NCBI RefSeq assembly: GCF_029892285.1
Contig: NZ_JARXVM010000008.1
Coordinates: 124,001 to 188,000 of the forward strand
Length of the DNA stretch: 64,000 nt
Direction of reading: 5' to 3'
From: Rhizobium sp. SG_E_25_P2
Lineage (GTDB): Bacteria > Pseudomonadota > Alphaproteobacteria > Rhizobiales > Rhizobiaceae
Both the position numbers and the translations under genes were made by a program. Numbering within the stretch: position 1 is the stretch's first letter; each line of letters starts with the position of its first letter. The notes under the pieces are model-generated. The model ran no database searches. It was not told the DNA's origin and saw nothing but the letters and a program-made list of their open reading frames with translations. This document shows, piece by piece, positions 27,303-36,740 of this stretch.

Positions 27303-29054
27303 TCAAAGTGGGAAAGCCCGTCTCAGGATTTCCCACTTTCCTTCACTGCCCAGAAAAGCGCTCACCAGATGCCGTTCTGCCGGCGGCACCGAAGACAGGA
27401 TGTCCTGCTTGCCGACGGATTGGAGCGAAGCGTCCATCCGGGCGATATACTCGCCGATGACGTCGCCAACATGGTTGTAGACACCCGCGCTGATCTGGCG
27501 GAACTGATCGTCATTGGCGATTTGCTTTTCACGAGACCGCAGCAACTGCTTGGCGATTTCTGTCCGCGTCTCCGGCTTCGAATGACTGTCTATGGTTTTC
27601 CACAGCGCCCGCAGTCCCGATCCGTTCATGTCTTCTCCGGTCGGCTTGCTCACCACGAAATTCGCGCAAAGCAGCCAGTAGAGCAGCCAGGCTTCATCGG
27701 CGGCGCTGGACGGGACGATCGGCAAGAGCATGCCGGCGCCGCTTTGCAGCAAGGCGCGTTCCGCGATCGGATTTTCTCCCGGGCACAACTCGAACACGAG
27801 CGGCGAGGCGCAGCGGCTCAAGATCCGCGAGAAATAATTCCCGCCATCGAGATTTCGGATCTCGACGTCATCTGGCTTCAAACCCTGAAAATCCTTCACG
27901 CCCGGGCCGAAATCCACTTTTTCCGGATGCATGATGCGCCCAAGCACCGTCAGGTCGGTTTCGGCCCGCAACAGCGAGGCAATCTTGGCGGTGAACACCG
28001 GCGGTCCATACAATACCGCGTAAGGTTGCTGGCAATAAGCTAGCGTGGCAGCCAGTCCCTTGCGTCCCAATTGGTGAAACAGGCTCGGGCCGTTGACCTC
28101 GGATTTCGGCAGTTCGTCGAGTAGCCGTTCGGTTCTCAATGGGAATTCGCCACGCGCTGGCACATGGGGGATGGGCTTGGGCGCCGGCTGCAAAGCGACA
28201 TTGCGAAAATACTCGCGTAAAACCGTTGCCCGTCCGCCGATCTTGCGGGCAAAGAAGAACGGCAGATCTTCCAGAATTTTCTGATGATCATTCAAGAAGA
28301 CGAATGGCTTTCCCCAGTCGTTGAATTCAAAGAATGTCAGGGTCCGGTCAGAAATTTTGTCGTGTGGCGTGTACCGGTAAGCCATGGTTTGAAAAAAGGA
28401 CTCATCCGGTATCCAGGTATTCTTGAAGAAGCGATATACTGATCGGTGTTTTTTGACGTAGTTGAGGATCTTTGCGCACAGATCCCAGCTCAGGCACCAC
28501 CATTGCGATCCCCAGCGCGGCTCAAGACCGCGGGGAAAACGACGCTTCGGAAACAGCGCCCGCTGGATCAGGTAACTCCAGTGAAACAGTTTGTAGCGCC
28601 GTTGGAAATTGAAAACATGCCGGTACTGGTAGCGCTCGTGCCGCAGCCCGCCCTTGATCCAGTTTTCATCCCGGCTTTCAATGAACTCCATGTTCGGATG
28701 GCGATCCAAAAATTCCGACAATTCGGCGAGCGGACGGATCGGCATGCAGGCGCCGCTGATCAACATGACGCGATCGCAATCGATTTTCGCGGACTGGATG
28801 TAGCGCAGCGCCCGCATCGGCGCTTCCACCAGACTGAAGTCGCCCCATCCACATTTCACCCTGTCCTTCAGGATATGAATCTGTTCATTGCCTGCAAAAC
28901 GGGATGACAGTTTTACGAATTCGGCTTTGGAGGCGTTGAGGTCATAGTGGATCACGACATGAGCGTCATCGCTCCAGGACGCCAGGAGACCGGCGAGATC
29001 GCCCACCTGCTCCGCGTTTTCGTGCGCCAGTATAACAAACGCCAGCTTAGCCAT
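27303..29054 (-). CDS. GT14 core-2/I-branching-type beta-1,6-N-acetylglucosaminyltransferase with extra C-terminal domain
   Basis: 583 residues. The N-terminal 270 residues match the branching GlcNAc-transferase fold: LAFVILAHENAEQV, then VMLISGACMPIRPLAELSEF, then the RWGSQWWCLSWDLC block and the TWIPDESFFQTM segment that in GT14 carries the catalytic Glu. Residues about 310-583 form a second domain like the DUF5927-type tail of bacterial homologues. The ATG at 29054 (MAKLAFVIL) is preferred to a longer frame from 29129 by family alignment. It probably adds a branch to a surface glycan. Confidence 0.85.
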   Translation of the reverse strand: MAKLAFVILAHENAEQVGDLAGLLASWSDDAHVVIHYDLNASKAEFVKLSSRFAGNEQIHILKDRVKCGWGDFSLVEAPMRALRYIQSAKIDCDRVMLISGACMPIRPLAELSEFLDRHPNMEFIESRDENWIKGGLRHERYQYRHVFNFQRRYKLFHWSYLIQRALFPKRRFPRGLEPRWGSQWWCLSWDLCAKILNYVKKHRSVYRFFKNTWIPDESFFQTMAYRYTPHDKISDRTLTFFEFNDWGKPFVFLNDHQKILEDLPFFFARKIGGRATVLREYFRNVALQPAPKPIPHVPARGEFPLRTERLLDELPKSEVNGPSLFHQLGRKGLAATLAYCQQPYAVLYGPPVFTAKIASLLRAETDLTVLGRIMHPEKVDFGPGVKDFQGLKPDDVEIRNLDGGNYFSRILSRCASPLVFELCPGENPIAERALLQSGAGMLLPIVPSSAADEAWLLYWLLCANFVVSKPTGEDMNGSGLRALWKTIDSHSKPETRTEIAKQLLRSREKQIANDDQFRQISAGVYNHVGDVIGEYIARMDASLQSVGKQDILSSVPPAERHLVSAFLGSEGKWEILRRAFPL

Positions 29055-29287
29055 TATGTCCCACTCACATACGCCGTCAGAAGCAATCTTGTCCGAGCGT
29101 GGATATAACGAATGAACGCTCGAGCGCAAACATCTATGTAAAATTTTATTCTAAGTGCGCTAACGCCGCCAGGATCGCGCCGCTTAAAGCCTCAAGGCTT
29201 TGATGCGGCCCCAAGCCAATCAACGGGTCGGGAAGCGCGGACCATGCCCCCTCCTGCCCCGATTGAGCCGTTTGCCGCTACGGCGAA

Positions 29288-30139
29288 TCACACGATAAAC
29301 GAAACGCCTTCCATTTCCCTGGAGATGAAGGCGAGGTCGTCGGCGTATTTTTTCTGAAAGAACTCAGTCTCTTGATCCGACAGGGGCTTAAAGGCGGGAT
29401 ATTGTTCGCCCCTTGGAAATGCCGCCGAGAGGTGCTGCAGCATTTTGCGATGTTCCTTGCCTTCCAAGACGGGGGCGAGCGCCTCATAGGCGTCCATCGC
29501 AATGTTAGAAAACGATTCCCGGACGCTTTCGTCCTGGCTGTTCAACAGCGCCGCGTCGAAGCCGATCATGTGGGACAAGATCTCTTGTTCACAACGCCTG
29601 AACTTGGCGAAGTCCCAAAGATGGATTTCTGATTTTGGCGCGCTGGCGCGCACGTCCCGTATCACCTGAACCCAGCTGAAGCCGGACTGCCGAAACGTAT
29701 CCATATAGGTTTCAAACTTGATAAAATTCTGATGTCGCAAATATTCGCAATACATCGACACAACGAAGCCGGAATATTCGCGCAAACAGATATAAATGAC
29801 TGGCGCTTCGACATTCAACTTCTCGATCACGAGAGCGACACGGGAGGCGACATCGGGATAAAAATTCCCCTTCTTCACCAACTCACCGGCCATGCCCAGG
29901 ATATTTTCTTCGGAAATGAGGACATTGCCTGATGCCGCCATTTCCGCCATCTGAGCGATGAAGGCGACGTTTTCTTTCTTGTTTCCATACACCAACGGCG
30001 TGAACGATTTCCGCAATTGCTCAAGCTTGTAGAAATGCACGTCGTGCCGTTTCAGGATCCCACGGCTCTGCGCGAATTTTTTCTGGATATATGTCGTCGC
30101 GGTTTTGTGCGCGCCGAGATGCAGCACCGTCCTGGGCAT
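29288..30139 (-). CDS. sulfotransferase-like protein
   Basis: 283 residues. The N terminus MPRTVLHLGAHKTATTYIQ carries the PAPS-binding loop with the HKTATT form seen in bacterial carbohydrate sulfotransferases. VIYICLREYSGFVVSMYCEYLR resembles the 3'-phosphate site (RxxxxxxxS pattern). It is related in layout to the gene at 48068-48997 (GAPKTGSTSFQ). AGGGAG lies 7 bp before the ATG at 30139; longer frames run toward the ccoP terminator. First gene of the minus-strand half of the island, about 230 bp before the GT14 gene. Confidence 0.8.
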   Translation of the reverse strand: MPRTVLHLGAHKTATTYIQKKFAQSRGILKRHDVHFYKLEQLRKSFTPLVYGNKKENVAFIAQMAEMAASGNVLISEENILGMAGELVKKGNFYPDVASRVALVIEKLNVEAPVIYICLREYSGFVVSMYCEYLRHQNFIKFETYMDTFRQSGFSWVQVIRDVRASAPKSEIHLWDFAKFRRCEQEILSHMIGFDAALLNSQDESVRESFSNIAMDAYEALAPVLEGKEHRKMLQHLSAAFPRGEQYPAFKPLSDQETEFFQKKYADDLAFISREMEGVSFIV

Positions 30140-30240
30140 CAGCCAACTCCCTGTATTGACCATGAGTCCTGTAGCTCCCGCACATGTACGTTTCAAGCGG
30201 CGCGATGCGCCCGCGCCCGGGAATAGTGGAGCGTCCCCAT

Positions 30241-30270
30241 AAAAAAACCGCGCCTTTTCAGGGGCGCGGC
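30241..30270 (-). terminator. rho-independent terminator of ccoNOQP
   Basis: On the minus strand CCGCGCC pairs with GGCGCGG around CCTGAAAA, followed by seven T residues. It lies about 75 bp after the ccoP stop and separates the oxidase operon from the island. Confidence 0.92.
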
Positions 30271-30345
30271 AGGTGAGCATGACCGGAAGATCCGGCTGAT
30301 CATGCTGGAGAGATCGTTTCGCCCGGAAAATACCGGACGAGAGAA

Positions 30346-31206
30346 TTATTCGCCGCCGCCCAGCGCGTGGACATAGACCGCGAGCTGCTTGATCGTGGCG
30401 TCCGACAGACGACCGCCCCAGGCGGGCATCATGCCGTGCTTCGGCGCGGAGATCTGGCGGATGACGGCATCCTCGCCCTCGCCCTTCAGCCAGATGGCGT
30501 CAGCGAGATTCGGCGCGCCGAACTCGCGATTGCCCTGGGCATTTTCACCATGGCAGGACGCACAATTGTCGGCGAAGAGCTGCTTGCCGGGCTCGACCAT
30601 GGCTGCGTCCGCCGGCGTGCCGGTGAGGCTGACCACATAGGCGGCGACCTGCTTGATCTCGTCAGGCTGCAGCATATCCGCGAAAGCCGGCATTTCCGAT
30701 ATCCGCGTGTCGGGATCTTCCGAGCGAATGCCATGGGCGATGGTCGCATAGATATCGTCGACCTTGCCGCCCCACAGCCAGTCATTGTCATTCAGGTTGG
30801 GAAAGCCCGGTCCACCCTGCGCGCCCGACCCGTGACAGGGCGCGCAATTGACCTTGAAGGCAGCCGCGCCGCCATTCATGGCGAATTCGTTGAGCGCGGC
30901 GTCCTTGGCGATGTCGGCGACCGGCATCGCGGCGATCTTGTCGAGATACACTTTCTGCCCCTCGGCGGCCACGTTCACCTCCTGGGCAAGTTCGGCGCGG
31001 CTCGAATAGCCGAGCACGCCGCGGGTGGCGTCGCTGAGCAACGGCCAGGCCGGAAAGGCGATGGTGTAGCCGATGGCCCAGACGATGGTGGCGTAGAAGG
31101 TGTAGACCCACCAGCGCGGCATCGGATTGTTGAGTTCCTTGATGCCGTCCCATTCATGGCCGGTGGTTTCGACGCCGGAGAGTTCGTCGATATGTTTTTC
31201 TGCCAT
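30346..31206 (-). CDS. ccoP: cbb3-type cytochrome c oxidase subunit III (CcoP), diheme
   Basis: 286 residues. One N-terminal membrane helix (about 33-57) anchors two cytochrome c domains with heme motifs CAPCH (Cys121-His125) and CASCH (Cys215-His219). Likely axial Met residues are in SEMPAF and GMMPAW. CcoP passes electrons from c-type cytochromes toward CcoO and CcoN in the periplasm. It lies 3 bp after ccoQ. The length is usual for the family. Confidence 0.97.
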   Translation of the reverse strand: MAEKHIDELSGVETTGHEWDGIKELNNPMPRWWVYTFYATIVWAIGYTIAFPAWPLLSDATRGVLGYSSRAELAQEVNVAAEGQKVYLDKIAAMPVADIAKDAALNEFAMNGGAAAFKVNCAPCHGSGAQGGPGFPNLNDNDWLWGGKVDDIYATIAHGIRSEDPDTRISEMPAFADMLQPDEIKQVAAYVVSLTGTPADAAMVEPGKQLFADNCASCHGENAQGNREFGAPNLADAIWLKGEGEDAVIRQISAPKHGMMPAWGGRLSDATIKQLAVYVHALGGGE

Positions 31207-31209
31207 TGT

Positions 31210-31362
31210 TCAATCCTCCTTGAGAGGGATCTGCGCGGCCGCGTCGGCGTGCTTCTTGGCGCCGGGCCGAAGGGTGAAAGCGATCGCCACGATGAAGAAG
31301 GCCAGCATGGCCAGCATTCCCCAACTGTCGGCGAAGGCGCGCATGGCTTCGTAGGTTTCCAT
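31210..31362 (-). CDS. ccoQ: cbb3 oxidase subunit IV (CcoQ/FixQ)
   Basis: A 50-residue single-helix membrane protein. The start METYEAMRAFADSWG, a helix (about 15-32), FTLRPGAKKHAD and a charged end are standard for CcoQ. GAGGAGGGCGCA precedes the ATG at 31362; a longer open frame to 31446 lies inside ccoO and is rejected. It sits between ccoO and ccoP and stabilises the complex. Confidence 0.95.
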   Translation of the reverse strand: METYEAMRAFADSWGMLAMLAFFIVAIAFTLRPGAKKHADAAAQIPLKED

Positions 31363-31372
31363 TGCGCCCTCC

Positions 31373-32110
31373 TCAGCGATAGCCCGAGGCGTCGTTATAG
31401 GTGGAGAAGTCGACCAGCGAGCCGAGCATCTGGAGATAGGCGACAAGCGCGTCCATCTCGGTCAGCTTGGCGGGATCGCCGTCGAAATCGCCGACCTTCG
31501 CCTTGGGATAGCGGGCCAGGAGTTCAGCCGTATCCGCATTCGGATCGGCCTGCGCCTTCAGATCATCCACAGCCTTGTCCAGCATCTCCGTGGTGTAAGG
31601 CACGCCGACAATGGCGTTGGCCTTGAGGTTGGCGGTGACGTTAAGGTCCTTCACGTCGAGCGCCGTCGTCTTGAGATAGGAGTAGCTCGGCATGATCGAT
31701 TCCGGCACCACGTCGCGCGGTTCGGTCAGATGCTGGACATGCCATTCGTTCGAATAACGTCCGCCGACGCGGGCGAGATCGGGGCCTGTGCGCTTGGAGC
31801 CCCATTGGAACGGGTGGTCGTACATCGATTCCGCCGCCAGGCTGTAATGGCCGTAGCGTTCGACCTCGTCGCGGAACGGACGGATCATCTGGCTGTGGCA
31901 GACATAGCAGCCTTCGCGGATATAGATGTTGCGTCCGGCCAGTTCGAGCGGGGTGTAGGGGCGCATCCCCTCCACCTTTTCGATCGTGTTCTCGAGATAG
32001 AACAGCGGCGCGATTTCCACGATGCCGCCGATGGTGACGACGAGCAGCGAGCCGACCAGGAGAAGCGTGGCGTTTTTCTCGAGGATTGCGTGTTTATCAA
32101 GCAAAGCCAT
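31373..32110 (-). CDS. ccoO: cbb3-type cytochrome c oxidase subunit II (CcoO), monoheme
   Basis: 245 residues. One N-terminal membrane helix (about 15-36) and a single heme c site, CYVCH (Cys68-His72), followed by SQMIRPF, the family signature. It takes electrons from CcoP and passes them to CcoN. It starts 12 bp after the ccoN stop. Confidence 0.97.
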   Translation of the reverse strand: MALLDKHAILEKNATLLLVGSLLVVTIGGIVEIAPLFYLENTIEKVEGMRPYTPLELAGRNIYIREGCYVCHSQMIRPFRDEVERYGHYSLAAESMYDHPFQWGSKRTGPDLARVGGRYSNEWHVQHLTEPRDVVPESIMPSYSYLKTTALDVKDLNVTANLKANAIVGVPYTTEMLDKAVDDLKAQADPNADTAELLARYPKAKVGDFDGDPAKLTEMDALVAYLQMLGSLVDFSTYNDASGYR

Positions 32111-32122
32111 GAGTGTGCTCCC

Positions 32123-33745
32123 TTACTCGGCCGGAACGGCCGCAGGCATGGCGCCCGGAAGCGGCGCTTCCTTGCGTTCGTAGCCCATGATTGTCATGAA
32201 GATATTGAAGCCCATCAGCAACGAGCCGGTCAGGTAGAGAACACCTGCAAGCACGCGCAGCAGATAGTAGGGGAACATGGCGGCGACCGATTCCGCGAAG
32301 GAATAGACCAGGAAGCCCTGCTCGTTATATTCGCGCCACATCAGGCCCTGCTGGATGCCGGCGACCCAAAGAGCGGCCGCATAGATCACGATGCCGATCG
32401 TGGCCAGCCAGAAGTGCCAGTTGACGAGACGCAGGCTGTACAGGCGCTGACGGTTCCACAGTTTGGGCGTCAGATAGTAGATGGCGCCGAAGGTGATCAT
32501 GCCGACCCAGCCGAGCGCGCCGGAATGCACGTGTCCGATGGTCCATTCGGTATAGTGGCTGAGCGAGTTGACCGCCTTGATCGACATCATCGGGCCTTCG
32601 AAGGTCGACATGCCGTAGAAGGCGATGGCCATGACCATCATGCGGATGATCGGGTCGGTGCGGATCTTGTCCCAGGCGCCCGAAAGCGTCATCAGACCGT
32701 TGATCATGCCGCCCCAGGAGGGCATCCACAACATGATCGAGAACACCATGCCCAGCGTCTGCGCCCAGTCCGGCAGCGCCGTGTAGTGCAGATGATGCGG
32801 GCCGGCCCAGATATACATGAAGATCAGCGCCCAGAAGTGGATGATCGACAGCCGGTAGGAATAGACAGGACGGTTGGCCTGCTTGGGCACGAAATAATAC
32901 ATCATGCCGAGGAAGCCTGCGGTCAGGAAGAAGCCGACCGCGTTATGGCCATACCACCATTGCGTCAGCGCATCCTGCACGCCGGCAAACACCGGATAGG
33001 ACTTCACGCCGAGGAACGACACCGGCATGGCGAGATTGTTCACCACATGCAGCATCGCGATCGTCACGATGAAGGCCAGGTAGAACCAGTTCGCCACATA
33101 GATATGCGGTTCCTTGCGGATCAGCAGCGTCCCGAGGAACACCAAGAGATAACAGACCCAGACAATGGTCAGCCACAGATCGACATACCATTCGGGTTCG
33201 GCGTATTCCTTGCCTTGGGTAATGCCGAGCAGATAGCCGGTGGCGGCCATCACAATGAACAGCTGATAGCCCCAGAACACGAACCAGGCCAGATTGCCGC
33301 CGAACAGGCGAACGCGGTTGGTGCGCTGGACCACGTAGAAAGAGGTCGCCAGCAGCGCATTGCCGCCGAAGGCGAAGATGACGGCCGAGGTGTGCAGCGG
33401 GCGCGTGCGGCCGAAATTCAGCCAGGGCTCGATGTTGAGGTCCGGAAAGGCGAGCTGCAGCGCCACGACGACGCCGACCAGAAAGCCGACAATACCCCAG
33501 AAGGTGGTGGCGATGACGCCGTAGCGCACCACGCCGTCCATATATTCAGTCTTCGCCTGGGCGGCGGAGACCGGAGCCGCCGTCGCAAATTTCGCGTGGC
33601 GTAGCAGAAGGATCGTTCCCAGCGCGAGCGATATGAACGCCACGAACATATGCTGCTGGAACAGGTGGTCCTGGGCGAACCCGGCGGCAAGCAGCGCCAG
33701 GAAGGCGCCCAGCGCCACGAGTATTGTTTCAAGTGTATAATTCAT
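32123..33745 (-). CDS. ccoN: cbb3-type cytochrome c oxidase catalytic subunit I (CcoN)
   Basis: 540 residues with about twelve membrane helices. Ligand histidines are visible: the low-spin heme b site in [14 protein letters not shown], the CuB site in [11 protein letters not shown] and GPHHLHYT, and the heme b3 region in [14 protein letters not shown]. It reduces O2 to water with very high oxygen affinity. The start MNYTLE at 33745 is preferred; an ATG three codons earlier (33754) touches the GGGGG ribosome site. The anaerobox at 33869-33882 lies about 124 bp upstream, implying an untranslated leader of roughly 80 nt. Confidence 0.97.
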   Translation of the reverse strand: MNYTLETILVALGAFLALLAAGFAQDHLFQQHMFVAFISLALGTILLLRHAKFATAAPVSAAQAKTEYMDGVVRYGVIATTFWGIVGFLVGVVVALQLAFPDLNIEPWLNFGRTRPLHTSAVIFAFGGNALLATSFYVVQRTNRVRLFGGNLAWFVFWGYQLFIVMAATGYLLGITQGKEYAEPEWYVDLWLTIVWVCYLLVFLGTLLIRKEPHIYVANWFYLAFIVTIAMLHVVNNLAMPVSFLGVKSYPVFAGVQDALTQWWYGHNAVGFFLTAGFLGMMYYFVPKQANRPVYSYRLSIIHFWALIFMYIWAGPHHLHYTALPDWAQTLGMVFSIMLWMPSWGGMINGLMTLSGAWDKIRTDPIIRMMVMAIAFYGMSTFEGPMMSIKAVNSLSHYTEWTIGHVHSGALGWVGMITFGAIYYLTPKLWNRQRLYSLRLVNWHFWLATIGIVIYAAALWVAGIQQGLMWREYNEQGFLVYSFAESVAAMFPYYLLRVLAGVLYLTGSLLMGFNIFMTIMGYERKEAPLPGAMPAAVPAE

Positions 33746-33868
33746 TGTTGGCATCCCCCAACGTCCCTGGATTTCTTCGTCCGATGCCGGACCAAGACGC
33801 AAAGGAGCCCAAAGACGAAGATTCCTCTGCGGTCCCTCGACACATCTCAGGAAGGGGCAAAAGCAGCC

Positions 33869-33882
33869 TTGATCTGAATCAA
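33869..33882. promoter_or_regulatory. FNR/FixK anaerobox shared by ccoN and the hemerythrin-like gene
   Basis: TTGATCTGAATCAA is a perfect match to TTGAT-N4-ATCAA. It lies in the 199-bp divergent region between ccoN (start 33745) and the hemerythrin-like gene (start 33945), 62 bp from the latter, so one site may act on both. Confidence 0.92.
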
Positions 33883-33944
33883 GGCCAGATCGGCTTTTTC
33901 CAGCAATTGTGGATATACGCGACAATGCCCGAGGGGTGACCAAC

Positions 33945-34448
33945 ATGTCCGAACTGATCCGCGAGAAAGCCGCCAACGGCGCGATACCGAACCCAGCCAT
34001 CGCACATCTGTCGCTCGACTGGTGGCGTTCCGCCCATCAGGAGCAACTCTGCCTTTGCGCGGAGCTTGAGCAGATCGCCGATTCCCTGCCCGCCAATGTC
34101 AATCGGCAAAAATGCATCTACGCCGCCAAGGCGCTGGGGCCGATGATCAAGGGCCTGCATCATTATGAGGAAAATGTTCTGTTTCCCGCGCTGGAGACTC
34201 GCGGTCTTGCGGGCGACCTCGCCAAGACGCTCGCCCGGCTCAAATTCGAACATTTCGAAGACGAATGCTTCGCCGAGGAATTGTCGGAGCGGCTGCTTTT
34301 GCTGGGTTCGGGCGATGGCGAAGTCAATATGGAGGCCACCGGTTACATGTTGCGCGGATTTTTCGAGGCCATTCGCCGCCACATCGCCTTCGAACGCGAG
34401 CATCTGCTCGACAAACTCGGCGATGCCCGGTTCGAAAAGGCGGGATGA
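33945..34448 (+). CDS. hemerythrin HHE domain protein
   Basis: 167 residues, all helical. The di-iron ligand pattern fits: His in WRSAHQEQ, the [12 protein letters not shown] signature, [12 protein letters not shown] and the C-terminal [15 protein letters not shown]. Members bind O2 or NO or act in iron-centre repair. The ATG at 33945 follows GAGGGGTGACC. It is divergent from ccoN across a perfect anaerobox, so it probably answers to low oxygen through FnrL. A strong terminator follows. Confidence 0.85.
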   Translation: MSELIREKAANGAIPNPAIAHLSLDWWRSAHQEQLCLCAELEQIADSLPANVNRQKCIYAAKALGPMIKGLHHYEENVLFPALETRGLAGDLAKTLARLKFEHFEDECFAEELSERLLLLGSGDGEVNMEATGYMLRGFFEAIRRHIAFEREHLLDKLGDARFEKAG

Positions 34449-34469
34449 ACGAAAAGGCGCGCTGTAAGA

Positions 34470-34507
34470 AAAAGTCCCCGGCTCCTGGAGGGCGCGCCGG
34501 GGACTTT
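34470..34507 (+). terminator. rho-independent terminator after hemerythrin-like gene
   Basis: AAGTCCCCGGC pairs with GCCGGGGACTT around 13 nt, followed by TTCTTTT. The next 289 bp (34508-34796) hold no gene that can be supported; a second small stem GACCGCC/GGCGGTC lies at 34515-34537. Confidence 0.92.
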
Positions 34508-34796
34508 TCTTTTGGACCGCCCAGGGAAGAGGCGGTCATGACGCAGTCAAGGTTTCGGGCGCGGACCATATGGCTTGCAGGGTTAAGCCAGGTTTTGCGC
34601 CGAATGTCGAAGCGAGGATTGCCTACCGCCCGCGTCACTCAGATTGGTTAGCATACTCATTATATTTCCGGCAACCGGGATAATTTGATCACAACCGAGT
34701 TAACGAAGCAAATTCAGCAGCTTATGTAATATTTTGTCACCTGGATTCTCCAGATCACAGCACAAACCCGGACAACGAACGCTCTTTTCAGGCGCT

Positions 34797-35720
34797 TTAC
34801 CCAAAAACAGACCAGCCGGTGCGACGCGCCAGATAATCCAGGGCGCGGGTTCCCGTCGCGGAATTGCCGTTGCCATTGAGGCCAGGCGACCAGACCGCGA
34901 TCGCGGCTTTTCCCGGCGCGATACACAGGATGCCGCCGCCGACACCGCTTTTTCCGGGCAGGCCGACATGAAAAGCGAAATCGCCCGAGGCGTCGTAATG
35001 ACCGCAGGTCATCATCAGCGCATTGATGCGGCGCGCCCGCTCCGCCGATACCGCATTGGGTCCGCGGGATGAAATGCGACCGTTATTGGCGAGAAAAAGG
35101 CCGGCGCGCGCAAGTTGGACGCAATTCATGGCCAGTGCGCATTGATGATAATAAACGCCGAGCGTCTTCTCCACTGGATTGTGAATATTGCCAAAGGAAC
35201 TCATATAGTTGGCGAGAGCGGCGTTGCGAAAGCCGGTCATTTGCTCGGACCGCGCCACCTCTGCGTCGATATAGATCGATTCGTCATTGGCGAGGCCGCG
35301 CATGAAGCTGAGGATTTCCCCCAGCGTTTCTCTCGGCTGATGGCCTGACAGAAGCGTATCGGCGACGACGATGGCGCCGGCGTTGATGAAGGGATTGCGC
35401 GGAATGCCGTGCTCGTTTTCGAGCTGAACGATCGAGTTGAACGGCGTGCCGGAGGGCTCGCGTCCCACCCGCTTCCACAGCCCTTCCCCCACTCGGCCCA
35501 GAGCAAGCGTCAGAGTGAACACTTTCGAAATGCTCTGGATTGAAAAGACATCCTCCGCATCGCCGATCGTATGGACGTTCCCGTCGATAGTCACGACAGC
35601 CATCCCGAATTTTCGAGGATCGACTTTGGCGAGAGCGGGAATGTAATTTGCGACCTTACCTTCGCCGATATAGGGGAGGATATCCCCGTAAACGGCGGAC
35701 AAAATGTCGTCGATCTGCAA
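34797..35720 (-). CDS. glsA: glutaminase
   Basis: 307 residues, the usual length for the serine-dependent glutaminase family with a beta-lactamase-like fold. The nucleophile motif SxxK is SISK at residues 63-66 (within [13 protein letters not shown]). [12 protein letters not shown]-like and NPFINAGAI segments and the C-terminal GKSGVGGGI complete the site. It hydrolyses glutamine to glutamate and ammonia in the cytoplasm. The start is TTG at 35720 with GGAG 8 bp upstream. It follows the PAS gene by 128 bp on the same strand. Confidence 0.95.
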   Translation of the reverse strand: MQIDDILSAVYGDILPYIGEGKVANYIPALAKVDPRKFGMAVVTIDGNVHTIGDAEDVFSIQSISKVFTLTLALGRVGEGLWKRVGREPSGTPFNSIVQLENEHGIPRNPFINAGAIVVADTLLSGHQPRETLGEILSFMRGLANDESIYIDAEVARSEQMTGFRNAALANYMSSFGNIHNPVEKTLGVYYHQCALAMNCVQLARAGLFLANNGRISSRGPNAVSAERARRINALMMTCGHYDASGDFAFHVGLPGKSGVGGGILCIAPGKAAIAVWSPGLNGNGNSATGTRALDYLARRTGWSVFG

Positions 35721-35848
35721 CGTCTTTTCTCCGAATGACAGCGTCGGATCTCGCTTCTAAAGCAATTTCAGCCAGAATGGGAACGTGTTTTACGTTCAAA
35801 AGCGCCGATCGTTGAAAAGTTGGCGCAGTGCGGGAAGGCGCCCTGCGG

Positions 35849-36523
35849 TCAATGCTCGGTCGTCATTATGGTCCGGATCAAAAGCATGACGCCCATCGAC
35901 TTGTCTCCGTCCAGTTCAAATGGCTTTATGTCGAGCAAATACCGATCGAGACGAAGCCCTACAGTCACCTCTCCCATGTTGAAGGCTCGCTCCACATACG
36001 GGGTCAGGTCTTGGAAGTGGCTATCGTTGCAGAAAAAACTCTGCAGCGGCAGACCGACGCAGTCTTCGGGATCACAGCCGTAACGCGCGCAGAAACGTTT
36101 GTTGGCAAATATCAGTTTGCCGTCGCGGCCGACAAGCAGGACGCTATCGGGCAACTGATCGAGAAGCGCCTGATTGATTGCGCCGCTGGCGCGCAAGACG
36201 CTGCTTCCCCTGGATAGAGCTGCGTTCTGGCTGGCGCGATCGCGAAACATCCGGTCCAACACCTGCATCATCGCGCTGGCCTTGTCCGCCACGCTGGAAC
36301 GGTCGCCGGCATCATCCCGCAACAATTCGCAAATCGCCCGCAATTGCTGATAATCTTCCTCAGGGCATTGACCGACATCCCAGAGAACCTGGCGGATCAT
36401 CGGCTTTATCTCGCTGTCGAGTTGCTCCACGAGATCGTCTTCGCCCAGAGCGACCGCATGCGACAACTGCCTGCACTTGTGACGAAGCGTATCCATTAAA
36501 GATTGCAACTTCGCTCTCCCCAT
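35849..36523 (-). CDS. PAS-domain sensory protein
   Basis: 224 residues. The N-terminal 110 residues are helical and charged, possibly a coiled coil. The C-terminal half is a PAS domain: LLDQLPDSVLLVGRDGKLIFANKRFCARYG, then a GLPLQSFF-like segment and a final strand region. No histidine kinase, GGDEF or DNA-binding part is attached, so it may be a partner or stand-alone sensor. The ATG at 36523 follows GGAAGGATTGG. It lies between hemN and glsA in an oxygen-responsive neighbourhood, which hints at redox or metabolic sensing without proof. Confidence 0.72.
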   Translation of the reverse strand: MGRAKLQSLMDTLRHKCRQLSHAVALGEDDLVEQLDSEIKPMIRQVLWDVGQCPEEDYQQLRAICELLRDDAGDRSSVADKASAMMQVLDRMFRDRASQNAALSRGSSVLRASGAINQALLDQLPDSVLLVGRDGKLIFANKRFCARYGCDPEDCVGLPLQSFFCNDSHFQDLTPYVERAFNMGEVTVGLRLDRYLLDIKPFELDGDKSMGVMLLIRTIMTTEH

Positions 36524-36740
36524 CCAATCCTTCCAGCGAACGCGATACAATCGCAAGCTTCCAAGTCTATCTATATTTCGGACTGGCTATCTGTAAAGTT
36601 TCATATTCTAAAAATCGGACCTGGCCCGACCTGTGAGTTGTTTTTCAATACACTTTTTCTGGGTGCATATGATTTTTTCAAGCATCGGCCCAACGGACAC
36701 GGGCCTATTTCCCAGCCGGCCGGATCTCCGTGCGCCGCCA

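Noticed and set aside
22941-30345. Transposon or tRNA-borne integration as the cause of the cco split
   Set aside because: No transposase, integrase, tRNA or clear direct repeats were seen at the edges; the mechanism stays open.
31730-33604. 624-codon plus-strand frame rich in His, Asp and Arg
   Set aside because: Antisense to ccoO and ccoN; the composition is that of a reversed membrane protein gene.
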